A stretch of 64,000 nt of DNA from Bidens hawaiensis. Its lineage: Eukaryota > Streptophyta > Magnoliopsida > Asterales > Asteraceae. The notes under the pieces were generated by a model. The model was given only the letters and a program-made list of their open reading frames with translations, was not told where the DNA came from and did no database searches. The translations under genes and the position numbers were made by a program. The first letter of the stretch is position 1, and each line of letters starts with the position of its first letter. Where the stretch lies: the NCBI GenBank assembly GCA_021521415.1, contig JAIQDT010000669.1, positions 620,001-684,000 of the forward strand, read 5' to 3'. This document shows positions 22,768 through 34,435 of the stretch, in pieces.

Positions 22768-23572
22768 AAACGCACGCATTTTACTATTATCTCGTAAATA
22801 TCATAGCTAATGCACAATTTGCATACCTTCGGTTTGTGAAAACTACACAGTATATGAAAGTAGAAAATCATCCCACATGGGATAGAAGAGATGCCACAAA
22901 AAGTTGAGTTGAGTTCTCATGAAGTTTGTCTTTGCGCTTATGGCAATGACACGATTTATGAGTCGGGTGTACAAAGTCTGTTTGGTTAGGTTATGAGGGC
23001 TTAAACATAACCATAACCATATCCATAACAAAATGGTTGGTTAACCATAGGGTGCCAGTTTCGGATAAATGTCCAATACTCCAATGTACTTTGTTTAAAT
23101 TTATTTTCCTTTGGTCTAGTTGAAGATTGTTTCAATTATAATGTTCCAAGCTACAGGCTCATTGTCTCAACACAAATTGAAATGTGTGAAGCAATAAAAG
23201 GCTAAAAATAGAGATATAAATAACAGCAATAGATTTACAAAGTTTGTAAAAAACAAACATACAATGTTCATTTCGGTTTTGGTAAAGCCGGCTAACGAAG
23301 ACACGTTTACCGTAAACAAACCTGAATGGTCAGTTTTCCGAATTCACCTAAACATAACCAATCAGTATTGTCAGTTATGGTTAATTTCAGTTAACATTTC
23401 GTTTTTCAGTCAGGATTCAGTTTTTTCTCACCCTAAATAACATAATAACTGACTTTACAAACAAAACAAAATATAAATTTTCATCAAAATAAAAATAAAA
23501 TTTAACTTTGTCCAACTTCCAATGTCATTCAAAAAAACAAACTCCAAAACACCTAATAAAAAGTGTCGGACT
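22768..23572. other. Intergenic, MYB 3' flank
   Basis: No gene. 23270-23445 has CGGTTTTGGT/AACCGAA-type words ending TTCTCACCCTAAA, a probable MITE remnant related to 18490-18600. Confidence 0.45.
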
Positions 23573-24280
23573 CTAACCTTTTGGGGCTAAACTTTGGATC
23601 GGATCACAATCATGAACCTTCGGCCCAAACCCAGGCCCATTATCAAAACAAACCTTTTCATGGGCCCGTAACTCATCAATATAAACCCGCACCTCCTTCG
23701 CTATCATACGCTTCATAACCGTCACCAGACACGTGTCCCCCATCTCAACCGTCGACTTCTCATCCACGTCATCCTCCACGTCACCCATCTTTTCAGTTAC
23801 AACAACTTCCCCGGGTGGCAACAGCGTGAGCACCGTCTCCGGTCCACCACAACTACCGTGGTCCGCCGACACACGCGAACACCGCCTCTTCACCGTTGAC
23901 TCACTCGTTGACCGTTTCAAAACCTCATCTCCGTCGGAAACTCGCTGTCGCCGGAGAGTTGAGTTCCAGTAGTTTTTAATCGCGTTGTCCGTACGGCCAG
24001 GAAGAAGCTTGGAGATAGTGGACCACTTGTTGCCATGCACGGCATGAGCCTTCACAATGACGTCATCCTCTTCGGGAGTGAACGGACGGTGTTCGACGGA
24101 GGGGCTGAGCTGGTTGCACCACCGCAGGCGGCATGACTTGCCGGACCTGCCGGGGATGGTGGAGCTGATTAAGGACCAGTTTTTGGGGCCGTGCTGATTA
24201 ATCATCTTGACTAGTGTGGCGTCCTCTTGTGGAGTCCATGAGCCTTTGGTGGTTTTGCCGGAGGAGAGTGGTGACGTCAT
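23573..24280 (-). CDS. R2R3-MYB transcription factor, subgroup 22 (MYB44/70/73/77-like)
   Basis: An intronless 235-residue protein. R2 (residues 13-62) shows the Trp triad W15, W35, W54. R3 (residues 65-112) has F67, W86, W105. The GRSGKSCRLRWCNQLSP linker and GRTDNAIKNYWNSTLRR are typical of subgroup 22. C-terminal motifs fit that group: TVLTLLPPGE, and MKRMIAKEVRVYIDEL, which resembles the conserved MQEMI ... EVR motif. Arabidopsis members act in the nucleus in ABA, salt, wounding and auxin responses and are also intronless. The C terminus is shorter than in MYB44. The start is the first ATG after a CTT-repeat leader. The exact orthologue is not assigned. Confidence 0.9.
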   Translation of the reverse strand: MTSPLSSGKTTKGSWTPQEDATLVKMINQHGPKNWSLISSTIPGRSGKSCRLRWCNQLSPSVEHRPFTPEEDDVIVKAHAVHGNKWSTISKLLPGRTDNAIKNYWNSTLRRQRVSDGDEVLKRSTSESTVKRRCSRVSADHGSCGGPETVLTLLPPGEVVVTEKMGDVEDDVDEKSTVEMGDTCLVTVMKRMIAKEVRVYIDELRAHEKVCFDNGPGFGPKVHDCDPIQSLAPKG

Positions 24281-24330
24281 TGGATTTAGATGGGAGTTTG
24301 TTGTGGAAACGGTTGAGTGGGTGTTTATGA

Positions 24331-24354
24331 AGAAGAAGAAGAAGAAGAAGAAGT
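24331..24354. repeat. GAA/CTT microsatellite in MYB 5' leader
   Basis: About eight GAA units on the plus strand, reading CTT on the transcript strand 50-75 bases before the MYB start codon. CTT tracts are common in plant 5' UTRs. Confidence 0.75.
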
Positions 24355-24544
24355 TTAACCGTTTTCGGAAGGAGAGTAGTTGGCATGACCCATAAACTGC
24401 TCTCTCTCGTGCGTCTGTTTTGTAATTTAATTTATTTGTTCGTATTTATTTTTATAAGTTGAAACTGAAAATAAATCCATAACGATAATATATATGACTT
24501 GATCAATTAATGTAAAAGACCAAAAAGAAAAATACATCAAATAA

Positions 24545-24965
24545 GTAGGGGTGTATATGAGTTGAGGTGTTGGTGAGCAATTCAAGCGGATTAATAAAAA
24601 TGCTTGAAACGTGTCTAAGTGTTTTATAAAGATCGTTTAGTTATCGAGTCTTGTATGAAAAGCTTGTTTTGGCTAGGCGAGCCTTAACAAATCTTATAAG
24701 TTGTGTATTTTTAAGTTTTAACTTTTTTGGACTTTTATTTATTAGTTTCACATTGCATGGTTGAGTTCGTGCTGGGCTTTGGCTTGTTTAAGGTAATATA
24801 AGAGCTCGAGCTCAAGCTCAAGCTGAGCTTAGGCTCATTTAAGGTTTTTTTTTTCTGTCAAATGATAAACAAGCAGCGCTTGAGCTTAAAAAACCGACTT
24901 ACGTGCCGGGCTCGAGTTTTAGAAAATGAGCTCGAAACAGCTTGAACTCTTGTAAGTCAAAATGT
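24545..24965. repeat. GAGC-rich hAT-like MITE copy
   Basis: It starts TAGGGGTGTATATGAG and contains GAGCTCGAGCTCAAGCTC, GAGCTTAGGCTC and GCTCGAGTTTTAG. It is the same family as 27653-28048. The right end and target duplication are unclear. Confidence 0.55.
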
Positions 24966-26665
24966 GCTGAGTCTAGTAGATGTAGAAGTTTTATAAAAAT
25001 GGATGTTCATAGAATCAGTGTTTTAAAAACCGGTTTATACCAGTCGATTGAACCGGTAATACCAAGTTATGCATATCACATAAAATAATCACAATTCACA
25101 ATTAGAAATTTCATAAAAACCCCAATAGACAATTTTATAGGCACATATATTTTTAGTTTTAATGTTGTTTGAAATTGTTCAAGAAAATCTAGATGGAAAA
25201 TAAATTTATGTGAACCTACAACCAATAAGAAGACTCCACGAAATGTATAAATAATATAACAAAAAATCAAGAGGCATATTCCTGATAGTTACCTAATGTT
25301 TGTTGCAACTGATTGTGCAAGTTATAACGGCCAAACACCAATATGACACCCAAAGTAATCATACTTTTTTTGCATTTATATATTGGTTGGGTTTAGTTGA
25401 TGCACGTTTACATATATTGATATATACTGTATTATTTTTGTTTTGCAAAGGGAAAGAAAAACTTATTTCCTATTTGTGGTCAAAAGCGTTAGCGTAAGAA
25501 AGATAATAAATCATATATATAATACTTATATGTAACATCATATACCTAAAATAAAAATAACAAATGTTAAATAGTCAGTTCGGTATATAAGGTCGGTTCC
25601 GAGCTTCCGACAATACAAGAACTAAACCGTATATATTCAAACCAATCAATTTGTTTTGATTTAAATGGTTCGATCTATAGCAACTATGCATGGAATCTCA
25701 CATTTTCATCGTGTTATACAATGGTTTTGATCAAATACAAACTAAATTAACGTGTTAATTGTGAGAATCAAGTAGTGTAATTACATATACAACATAGTGT
25801 AATTACACTACGATGTAATTACATAATTACAATATTTGTATATATAATTACACTACTTGATTATCAATTAACATGTTTATTTAATTTGTATGTTTGACTT
25901 TTTCTCCTCTTGTACAAATATTAAAAGTTCCTTTTCAAAAAAAATTAGTTTTTTTAAAGATACCAAGAATAAAATAGACTAAATAGTCAACAATTTAACA
26001 TTTTTAATTAATGCCAGCTCATAATTTACACCTATTAAATCCATCTAACACTCTATTAATAAGAGCAAACCCTCAACCATGAGATCACGCTTAGTGGGGC
26101 GCTAGGGGCACCGGGGGGGGGGGGGTGTGCTTCCCACATAGCGCCGGTGAGGGGTGTAGGGTGGAAGGTGATTGGTAGATTGTATATTATTATTATTTTT
26201 TTGATAAATAATAATAATAAAGTAATAATGAGGTAATGATTTGAAAGGCTTCATCCACTACACCCTTTTTGGCCATAAAGCTCCAATGGTGACGTGGCGT
26301 CACATAACGCATAACGGCCACATAGGAGTTCTATCCACTGTACATGATCTTAGGACGTAAGAGAGCACGGGCACCAATACTGCCAGGCCAAAGTTCTTTG
26401 AAACTTAACAATATCCAGACTGGATGAGAAAATATTATCTTCCAATTTCTATCCAGACATTCTGTAAACTAAACACTAATCACATATTTAATTAAAAACT
26501 AAAGTTTTGTGTATTTTTTTGACAAGTTTGATATTAATGAAATCAAATACATGTACCAAATACAAACTGTTTTAGCCATAATTTTATCTATGAACCAAAA
26601 GATGAAAAGAAGCTTATATTAATTCAAGTATAAAATCTGCTTTAACTTAAACAAGATACAATATC
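24966..26665. other. Intergenic with small repeats
   Basis: No gene. It holds the palindromic MITE at 25730-25912 (separate entry). A probable MITE at about 26060-26390 has a run of 13 G at 26112-26124 and GTGACGTGGCGTCAC near 26290. The open frames at 25076-25270 and 25300-25497 are unsupported. Confidence 0.45.
25730..25912. repeat. Palindromic AT-rich MITE
   Basis: The left arm (AACGTGTTAATTGTGAGAATCAAGTAGTGTAATTAC) is mirrored by the right arm (ATTACACTACTTGATTATCAATTAACATG). The core AGAATCAAGTAG also occurs in an inverted-arm element at 47325-47510, so two family members are in the window. Confidence 0.6.
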
Positions 26666-28335
26666 CTAATACTCATTAAAATGAATAGCACCCACTTTCC
26701 AAACAATGTAAGTTGTTGTAAACATTATGGTGCTGATGACAACTACAGAAGTGATAATAAGAAACACATCCCACCCAACCGGTAGCTCAAAGGTCAAACC
26801 TTTTTTCGGCATCCCTCGTTTACTGTCATCCAACATGTTTGTCGGTGCTTCTGGAAGCCCGGATCTCTTTTTCCCTGTGATTCTATCAGTCTCCCTTAAC
26901 GCTTCTAGCACTTTGCTCCCAAGTTCTGGTTTCTTATCGGCTTTTGGTTCTGACTCACGGTTACGAACCCTTGCTGCCTTTAGTTTTTCTCGTGCAGTCA
27001 ATTTCAATCGTTTTGGAGAACTGTTTGTGTCTACATTTGATGCGGCTTGTTTCGGTTCAGAAAGCTCGGTTTCAGAAGTAGGTGACGGTTGAATATTATC
27101 TGAAGTTTTGTCACTGGTTTCTGTTGTAACGCGGTCACTGTTTGCAACTAAAAGAGGTTTTACACATTTTAAAAGTGTTGGTTTACTGAAAAGAGGGGTT
27201 CTGGAACGGGTCGGAAAATGCTTGGGATTGAGTATTGGAACTCCTATGCACACTCGTGGGGCGGTTTGATGGTTAGCCTGTGTACAGTTTTCAAATGTTA
27301 CATCATTATAACTGTCTTCAACATTAGATATCAAGTGATGAAGTGAAGTCATGATCTTTGATAATTTATGAAACTTCTAGATTACTTTGGATTTTGATAC
27401 TTACTGCTTAAATGTTATTATTCAAAAAGGCTGTGTTTGCAATAGATTGTACATGTGTTGAAAATTTAAATTCAATAGCAGCCTGTAGATCTAAGAACTA
27501 TGATGTGTTTATCAATGTAAAAAATTGATGTTTTAACACCTACAGGAAATTGCTTATAAACTGTTTTGAAGCTCATACAAATTCATCAAATCAGATTCAG
27601 AATCAAACACTAAAAATAGTTCAATCACCAACACCTGTTGAACTAATGAGCCTAGGGGTGTAAACGAGCCCACCCGATTCAGAGCTTGTTATGGCTCGAT
27701 TTTGGATCGTTTTAACTTCAGAGGGATTGGGTTCGAGCTCATTTAGAGCTCTATATTTAAAGCTCGAGCTCGGCTTGTGAGTAGTTTCTTAAGCTCAAGC
27801 ATTAGCTCAGACCGGCTCGCTTATTATTTATTAACTATTTAATTTTTTTATTTTTATAATGTTATAGTTATTTGCAGATATATTAATATTTATAATTTTA
27901 ATTTTTAAATATAATTTAACATATATAACTCAGTAAGTTTTATAATAATTATATACATAGTAATATTAGTTATCATCATACAAGTATGTATATTAAATAT
28001 AAATCTCGTTTAGGCTCGCGAGACGGCTGAAGCTCATTTACACTCCTTTATGAGCCGTAATCTATCACCGGTGCTAAGTTCAAAGATGACTCAAATCACC
28101 ATAGCAAAACTTACAACTATTGAAATTAAGCGTACGATTACTAAACTAGATTCAAACATGATAAACAGTTGAATCAGTACCGACACCTGTTGAGCTAACT
28201 TACAACTACTCAAATTAACTGTACAGTTAGTTACTCGTTCTAAAATAAATGAAAAATTAAACGAGGAGATAAGAGAGAAGAAGATGAAGATACCGTGGAA
28301 GTGAAGCCGACGAGTGAATTAAACGAAATAACCAT
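26666..28335 (-). CDS. Conserved plant single-pass membrane protein, probably plastid-targeted
   Basis: The main exon at 27277-26666 ends in a tail I recognise from uncharacterised conserved plant proteins: PKRLKLTAREKLKAARV, SGLPEAPTN(x)DDSKRGMPK, a transmembrane helix (about residues 185-207 of the model), and KVGAIHFNEY at the C terminus. The continuous frame could start at 27352. I prefer a two-exon model. Exon 1 at 28335-28294 is ATG plus 13 codons (MVISFNSLVGFTST) ending at a GTATCT donor. A phase-0 acceptor CAG precedes GCTAACCATCAA at 27277. That gives 217 residues with a Ser/Thr/basic, acid-poor N terminus resembling a plastid transit peptide. The 1016-base intron holds a hAT MITE. 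Function unknown. The tail is well supported; the start is inference. Confidence 0.7.
27645..28056. mobile_element. hAT MITE inside intron, GAGC family
   Basis: The element at 27653-28048 (396 bp) starts TAGGGGTGTAAACGAGC and ends AGCTCATTTACACTCCTT. Flanks are AATGAGCC (27645-27652) and TATGAGCC (28049-28056), an 8-bp duplication with one mismatch. It sits in the proposed intron of the membrane-protein gene. Confidence 0.8.
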
Positions 28336-29112
28336 TGGATTAGATTTCAATTATTCACGTTCCAACCATTAATTAATTAATAATATTATTTAGATTTGGG
28401 AGAAGAAGAAGAAATGAATCTGTGGCGCTAAAGTGTTCCAACCACACCCTTACTAGCTAACAGATTATAAATTGTTATTATTTCCACTTCTTCACAATAT
28501 TGTCCTTGTATTTTTACTTACTTACATTTTTGGTCTATAAGATACATATATGATTGTGATCGATTATCCACGACCGGGTTAAGATACCAAAACTGGTTAA
28601 TTTTGATTCGATGAATGTCCGTATCAGCTATAACGTGTTGGATGACTTGGAAATAAAGGAACGGTTTTATTTTTGATAGTGTCCCCTTTACGGTGTCCAA
28701 AGTGGTAAACGATATCAAATCGGTCTTCTTTTGTTGGGTGAAGCATAAAAGCAAACGCTCGAGCTTGGATTGGGGTAAATGGTGTAAGTTTAATTTTATG
28801 AATTTCCCTTTATAAGTTGGTTCCTGTTTGGTTTTTATTTTGTACTTTTCTTTCCTTATATGTTTCGGACTTCTTGCTTCTTGTAAGTGGTCTTTTTTTT
28901 TTTTAACGCTATTGGCCTTTTAAAAGATAAGATAAACTTGTTGCAACAAAACTGATGTTTAGATAGTAAGTGTAGAATGTATGCAACTATCTCTTGCATT
29001 TATTGTTTAAACTTTAAATGGGAATAATAATGTAAGATGCTTTCAAAGCATCCAATGTTAAAAATTTTCTACATTGCATCTTTGTTTTTGTTTGCAACAA
29101 TTCTGGTTAGAT

Positions 29113-29147
<35 letters not shown>

Positions 29148-29725
29148 ATGAAGATGACAAAATGTCCCTTAATTTAGCAAATTAAAATGATAAAAATCAT
29201 AGTCAATTTACAAAAGGCCAATTATACCTTCTTAATCACTCTAAGATGACTATACATTGCAACCAAAAGTTGTATGTTATTCGAATTGGTATTAAAGAAA
29301 CCAAACAAATCCTAAGTGCGTTTTTTGTTTTTTAATTTTCAAATTGAATCATCATTCTAAATTCTAATCACCAAAATTCTTATTTGTTTCGAATTTAAAT
29401 TCATTTTCAAAAAATAAATTTCAAATAAACTGTAAAGTATCCTATTAACTCCCTGATCACAATGAAATGTAACATGTGTTAAAAGTTAGTACTTTCATCA
29501 AGTCAAGTATTCGACCATGTTTTTTAAACATATGTTCTTTTAAGACCTCCCAGAAAACGGATGTATATCATCACATTTACCCTATACAGGCGTATATCAT
29601 CAAAACACGTCACATCAGTAGGGTTTTTAACTTTTTATAACCCGTCTGGAAACATCAACTTTCATTTACCGCATAAAAGAAGTGACATTGGGCATCCTTG
29701 TCTTTATCTTTCATCATCTTAAAGT
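28336..29725. other. Intergenic between two minus-strand genes
   Basis: No gene is supported. The 78-codon frame at 28518-28754 is unrecognised. A run of about 27 A at 29118-29144 is present. The segment nearest 29725 is the ALG11 3' flank. Confidence 0.5.
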
Positions 29726-30993
29726 TCACAGGTTTAAAATTGGTTTAATCGCAGCTTTAAAATCTTCGTAAAACCTCTGCTCTGAATACCTACTAGCTCG
29801 TTTTCTTGCAGCTGCAGCCATCTCATGCTTCTCGGATTCTGACATCCTTAAAATCTTCAAAATCGCGTCTGCATATTCTTCAACAGTTTGGGCAAGAAAT
29901 CCGGTGTCTTTCCCTTCTTCTGGTAACACAATATCCATCTTCGGTCCAGCTGAATTATGAGCTGAGAAACAATTTAAAAAATGTCCTTCAGCACAAATAG
30001 GTAATAATAAAAGTAATCCAGCATGGTTTAATTAGTTACCGATGGGTATGGCTCCTGCAGCCATGTACTCTACAACACTAATGCCAAAATGTTCATCTAT
30101 CATTGAATGGATCCCTGCTGTTGCATCCCCCAATAGCTTTACTAATTCCCTGCATTGAGAAAAAAAAGTCAAGAGCTTGTTGGCTGATATGGTGGTATGA
30201 GAATAGCATTATTTTGATCCAGATACTTATGACCTGTTGGTGATAGGCCTGTAAGCAAACTGAACGTTCAGTGAACCTTTTTCTAATAGTTTGATGGGAA
30301 GTTCGCTTATTTATTAAATGAACGAACATGAACACATGTCCCGTTCGTTCATTTACGTTCATGAACGTCCATTACATTCGTTTATGTTTGTTAATTTACT
30401 TCATTTAAGTTCATTTACTTACATTCGTATATGTGTGTTCATTTACGTTCTTTAGTTTATGTTCATTCAACCCATCACCTCAATCAAACTTAAGATTTAA
30501 GAACCAATCCTTGGATAATCGAGTAATGAGATAAATGAACGAACAAAAACGCGCTCATTTTCTTTGTTCATTTATGTTCGTTTAGAGCTTTAGATTCTAA
30601 ACGCGTGTACATAAATAAAACGGACACATTCATATTTTAACGAATAAAAATGAACAAGAAAATATGTTTGTTTAACTGTTCATGTTCATTCGGTTAAATT
30701 TAAGGAAGCGAACATGAACAAGCCCCACTCGTGTTCGTTTAGCAAGGGGTCAAATCAGAGAAACTAGCTAAAATGGGAACGGGTCAAATGGCTCAAACAT
30801 GTTAAGAGTCGCCCAAAGTCTACATCTAAAGCATATACACTTATTATACAGTGTCATTTAAAAACTTAGATTATAAAAATAACATCATTAGTAATCATAA
30901 TCAACATGTTTTTTTGTTTCAAGAGCAGGACCATTACAACCCGTACTAAAAACTGATATGTTTAAAACCAGACACCCAAGCCTCTAATATAGC

Positions 30994-31030
<37 letters not shown>

Positions 31031-33427
31031 AAAAGTGAGACAAACCTGTAGCTCACATTCTTATGAAACTCTACATAATCTTCAACCTTAAGTTCAACAG
31101 CTAAACTTTTAAGATTCTGCAATCTTGCTTCATCAGCATCGTTTCTACAACTACCAACGAATTGGAGTTTGGGTCTAGAAACATCTGAACCTACTTTACT
31201 GATGGATAGAGCAAAAGCCTGAAGCTGAAGAGTATGCGCCTGACATACAATTTTTAAATAACCTAAAATGAGAAACCGGTTCTTAAGATTTCACAAGGTA
31301 ACAAATTTATAGTTTTTATGCAAAATGCACACCTTCTCTGGTCGAAATTGAGCCACTGAAATGATTATGGGTGGTGTTGTTTTTCTTTCAAGTGGAAGTG
31401 CCTGTTAAGTTCACATTGGCTATGAAGCTTCTTTATTATGTTATGAACAAAACCATGTTTTTTTACAGTAAAAGTAAGTGGAAGTTAGTATAGAATACAA
31501 AACAAACCTGCAATCCGGTTGTATCACAAGGAGGATAAACTCGTTTAATTCGATCTGGAATTCCCCAAAGCTTCTCAATATGCGAATGTGTCCATGAAGA
31601 ATTTACCATAGCAAGATTTGCACAAGAGCCAACAAATCCATACATCCAACTAAAAATTGTGTAATAAACGAGTTTGAGACGTGATAGCAAAGCACTGTCA
31701 CAACAAGTACTGTTTCAGTCATTTTTACTAGATTAGCTATAACAAAAACAAAAAATCAAATAAATATGCAACAAACCTGTTAGCAACAAAGGCGTCATTA
31801 TTATACATGGAACTCTGTGAATGGACTCGTGAGAGCATATCTAGGCTTATTGTGGGATAATGTGTGTAGCAAATAACCTTACACCCGAAAAGCCGAGCAA
31901 GTGGATAAGTAAATGCATATCCACTTGTATCCAAATAGTACAATGGAGCGAATTTTGTCAAAGCTTCCCAGGAAAGGTAGATTGAACCGAGACTTTGACC
32001 GATCATAGTTAAACGAGGATATGTTTTTTCTTCTATCCATTTCCTTTTGTGTAAATGCACAACCTGATATAAAAATTGTACAGCAATCATAAACTTTCCT
32101 CAGAAGATTAGACAAAACAGCTTCAACAAATTAGAATTGTAAAATCAGATACAACAAAATTAAACCTGTAGACGAACCCAGCGTTCGGCGGAGTTCGTTT
32201 ATGTTCATTTGTTTAATAAATGAACAAACATGACCATGGAATTTCGTTTAACTAACTAAATGAACGACCACGAACAGACGCCATGTCCGTTCCATTGCGT
32301 GTGAACGTACGATAATGATAATGTGAATGTGTTCATTTATGGCTGTTTACGTTCGTTAATGTTTGTTAATCAAAGGTTTTAATATTTCTAATGACTTTTC
32401 TAATCTTATCATATAGATTTAAGCAAAATTATTAACTATAAAACAAAGATACCTATGACTATGAGTATTATGTGATTAATTTATATGTAAACTAACATAC
32501 GAATATGAATGTTAAGAAAAAACACCAACACAAACTTGGTAGCCAAATCAAATAAAACATCGTCCGCGTTCATTTGTGTTCATGAACAGTTAACACAAAC
32601 AAGAAATTCCATTTGGTAAGGTGTTCGTAAACCGTTCTCGTATCCGATAAAAGCTTAAACAAACAAACATGAACAATAATCTTTGTGATACAAAGCTTAA
32701 ACACACAATCAACATTAGAATATAAAAGCAGGTTAATTTATCACATGATGCACAAAATTTCATCTCAATTTGAAATTTCATCTTAAAATGGTAACATTTA
32801 AACTTTGTGATACAGCAACTAGTGATATAAATTTAGTTTGTTAATGGCTGTTAATGTTTGTTAATTTATATCACATAATGCACAAAATTTCATCTAAATT
32901 TGAAATTTCATCTTAAACTTTGTGATTCAGCAACTAGTGTTTACAACACTTAAAATTTCACTTAGCAGACTACAATAATAACATCAGATCCATCACAACC
33001 AATAAACAAAATACAAATGCACGTTAATTCATCTAATTTCACCTAGATTCATGCTAAAATTGTAACATCTAGAATATGTTATTCAACACCTAGGGTTTAC
33101 AAATTACAACAGTTGAAATTATACCTTGGGAGGTGAAATTAGGTTAACACCGAACCGATCAACGGCACGACGGAGTAGACTGTCAGGCGAAGCATCATGA
33201 TCGCCGGTGTAGATAACGCAGTCGAGATCAGGCCGTTGTTCTTGAACGGCTTTAACCGCACACCATAAGACTCGCTCGCCACCGCCTCCGTCGTTAGTGT
33301 ACGGATGGAAGAACCCTACTGCTTTGTTTTTGTTGGACCGGCCGTATGATAGGAGTAAGTAGAAGTGTGTTGCTAAGGACATCATTGCGGAGACTAGTAG
33401 TATTCGTATGGCGGTTAGAATCCACAT
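29726..33427 (-). CDS. ALG11: ALG11, GDP-Man:Man3GlcNAc2-PP-dolichol alpha-1,2-mannosyltransferase
   Basis: Seven exons on the minus strand: 33427-33125, 32063-31777, 31694-31508, 31401-31333, 31239-31046, 30149-30040, 29961-29726. All junctions are GT-AG, the phases agree, and the joined 461-residue protein matches the family length (Arabidopsis LEW3/ALG11 463). Residues 1-26 form an N-terminal membrane anchor. [15 protein letters not shown] (about residues 41-55) is the glycine-rich donor-domain motif. E366 to E374 (EHFGISVVE) is the EX7E signature of GT4 retaining transferases. ALG11 adds the fourth and fifth mannoses to the lipid-linked N-glycan precursor on the cytosolic face of the ER. 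It is essential in yeast; lew3 mutants of Arabidopsis are underglycosylated. Introns 1 and 5 carry related MITE copies. No disabling change seen. Confidence 0.96.
30226..30750. repeat. MITE-like repeat in ALG11 intron 5 (GTTCGTTCATG family)
   Basis: It is filled with GTTCGTTCATTTACGTTCATGAAC-like words in both orientations (ATGAACGAACATGAAC, CATGTTCATTCG). Related copies are in ALG11 intron 1 (about 32165-32650) and beside the clathrin relic (38793-39290). Boundaries are approximate; no target duplication fixed. Confidence 0.55.
30992..31027. repeat. TA microsatellite
   Basis: About 18 TA units inside ALG11 intron 5, roughly 20 bases from the exon 5 donor. Confidence 0.85.
32165..32650. repeat. 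MITE-like repeat in ALG11 intron 1 (GTTCGTTCATG family)
   Basis: It begins near GACGAACCCAGCGTTCGG. It contains TTCGTTTATGTTCATTTG, AAATGAACGACCACGAAC and CATTTGTGTTCATGAAC. Related to 30226-30750 and 38793-39290. Direct duplications of TTGAAATTTCATCTTAAA-type sequence follow at 32770 and 32900. Confidence 0.5.
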
Positions 33428-33820
33428 GTTGAGAGTTTTGAGTAAATGTTGCAGGTTTGATTGTTCAAAGTGTTGAAAATGAAAGAGGGGTTAGGTTGGA
33501 GAAGGAGATTTTGATCATGCGTGCTTTTGAGTTTGACTCTTTCTAAAGTTTACTTTGAACCGGTTATTTACTCGCGCGTTGCGTGGCGAAATTGGTCGTT
33601 AAGACAAAATCATTGCAGTCGATAAAACCCGAGCATCGATAAAACACCGTTTTTGATAAAACCCAAGCGTTACAACGGCTAGTTGACGTGAATTCGATCA
33701 TTATCGGTTACGTTCGTTACGGTATAAACAATGTTGGTTAAACCCGAACGTAAAACCCAAAAAAAAATTGTCAATTAAGTTATAAGAAATAAAACTTTTA
33801 AATAGACGATTATTCGAACG
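33428..33820. other. ALG11 upstream region, left part of Helitron-like sequence
   Basis: The first 110 bases are the probable ALG11 promoter and leader. From about 33550 the sequence has ACTCGCGCGTTGCGTGGCGAAATTGG and repeated AAAACCCGAGC words, which resume at 34436. The two halves are separated by the Mutator insertion. Confidence 0.45.
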
Positions 33821-34435
33821 GTAAAACCCGGAGAAAATTCCCAAAAATAGTCCATTTATAGTTAGTGTTTCCAAGTTTATCCCTCATAATTCAAGTTTCC
33901 AATTTTAGCCCTTTGCTATCTCGTCGCCGACGACATGATAGCTAACACTGACGATGCTCAACGATATGTTTGTGGTGAAGAGGAAAGGGCACGATGTATT
34001 AGTGGACAACAAAGGGGTTAGGCGATTCATTAGTGGATAACATAAGGGTTCTTCGACACGTTAATGTTTAAAGCAGAGGTTCCGCGATGCGTTATCACTA
34101 ACGCATCGCTGCTACCCTACGTTAGCAACATAACGCATCGTCAACCCTATGTTATACCTAACAAGCCGCCGGCGATGTGAGTCGTTGACTTCGTTAACAA
34201 GAACACATCGTCTGGGCCGAAGAACACATCGCGGCGACGAGATAACAAGAACACATGTGAGTCGTTGAACACGTGTCGTTATCTTATTTGTTTCGGTAAC
34301 GCATTGTCGGTGTTCGCTATCATGTCGTCGGCGACGAGATAGCAAAGAGCTAAAATTGGAAACTTGAATTATGAGGGATAAACTTGGAAACATTAACTAT
34401 AAATGGGCTATTTTAAGAATTTTCCCGTAAAACCC
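33821..34435. mobile_element. Mutator-like MITE with about 110-bp TIRs and 9-bp target duplication
   Basis: The element at 33830-34426 (597 bp) is flanked by identical GTAAAACCC at 33821-33829 and 34427-34435. The arms (AAAATTC ... AATAGTCCATTTATAGTTA ... CTTTGCTATCTCGTCGCCGACGACATGATAGC) run about 110 bp and differ at only a few positions. Length of arm and 9-bp duplication are diagnostic for MULEs. The interior has repeated AACGCATCG words and no transposase. Confidence 0.88.
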
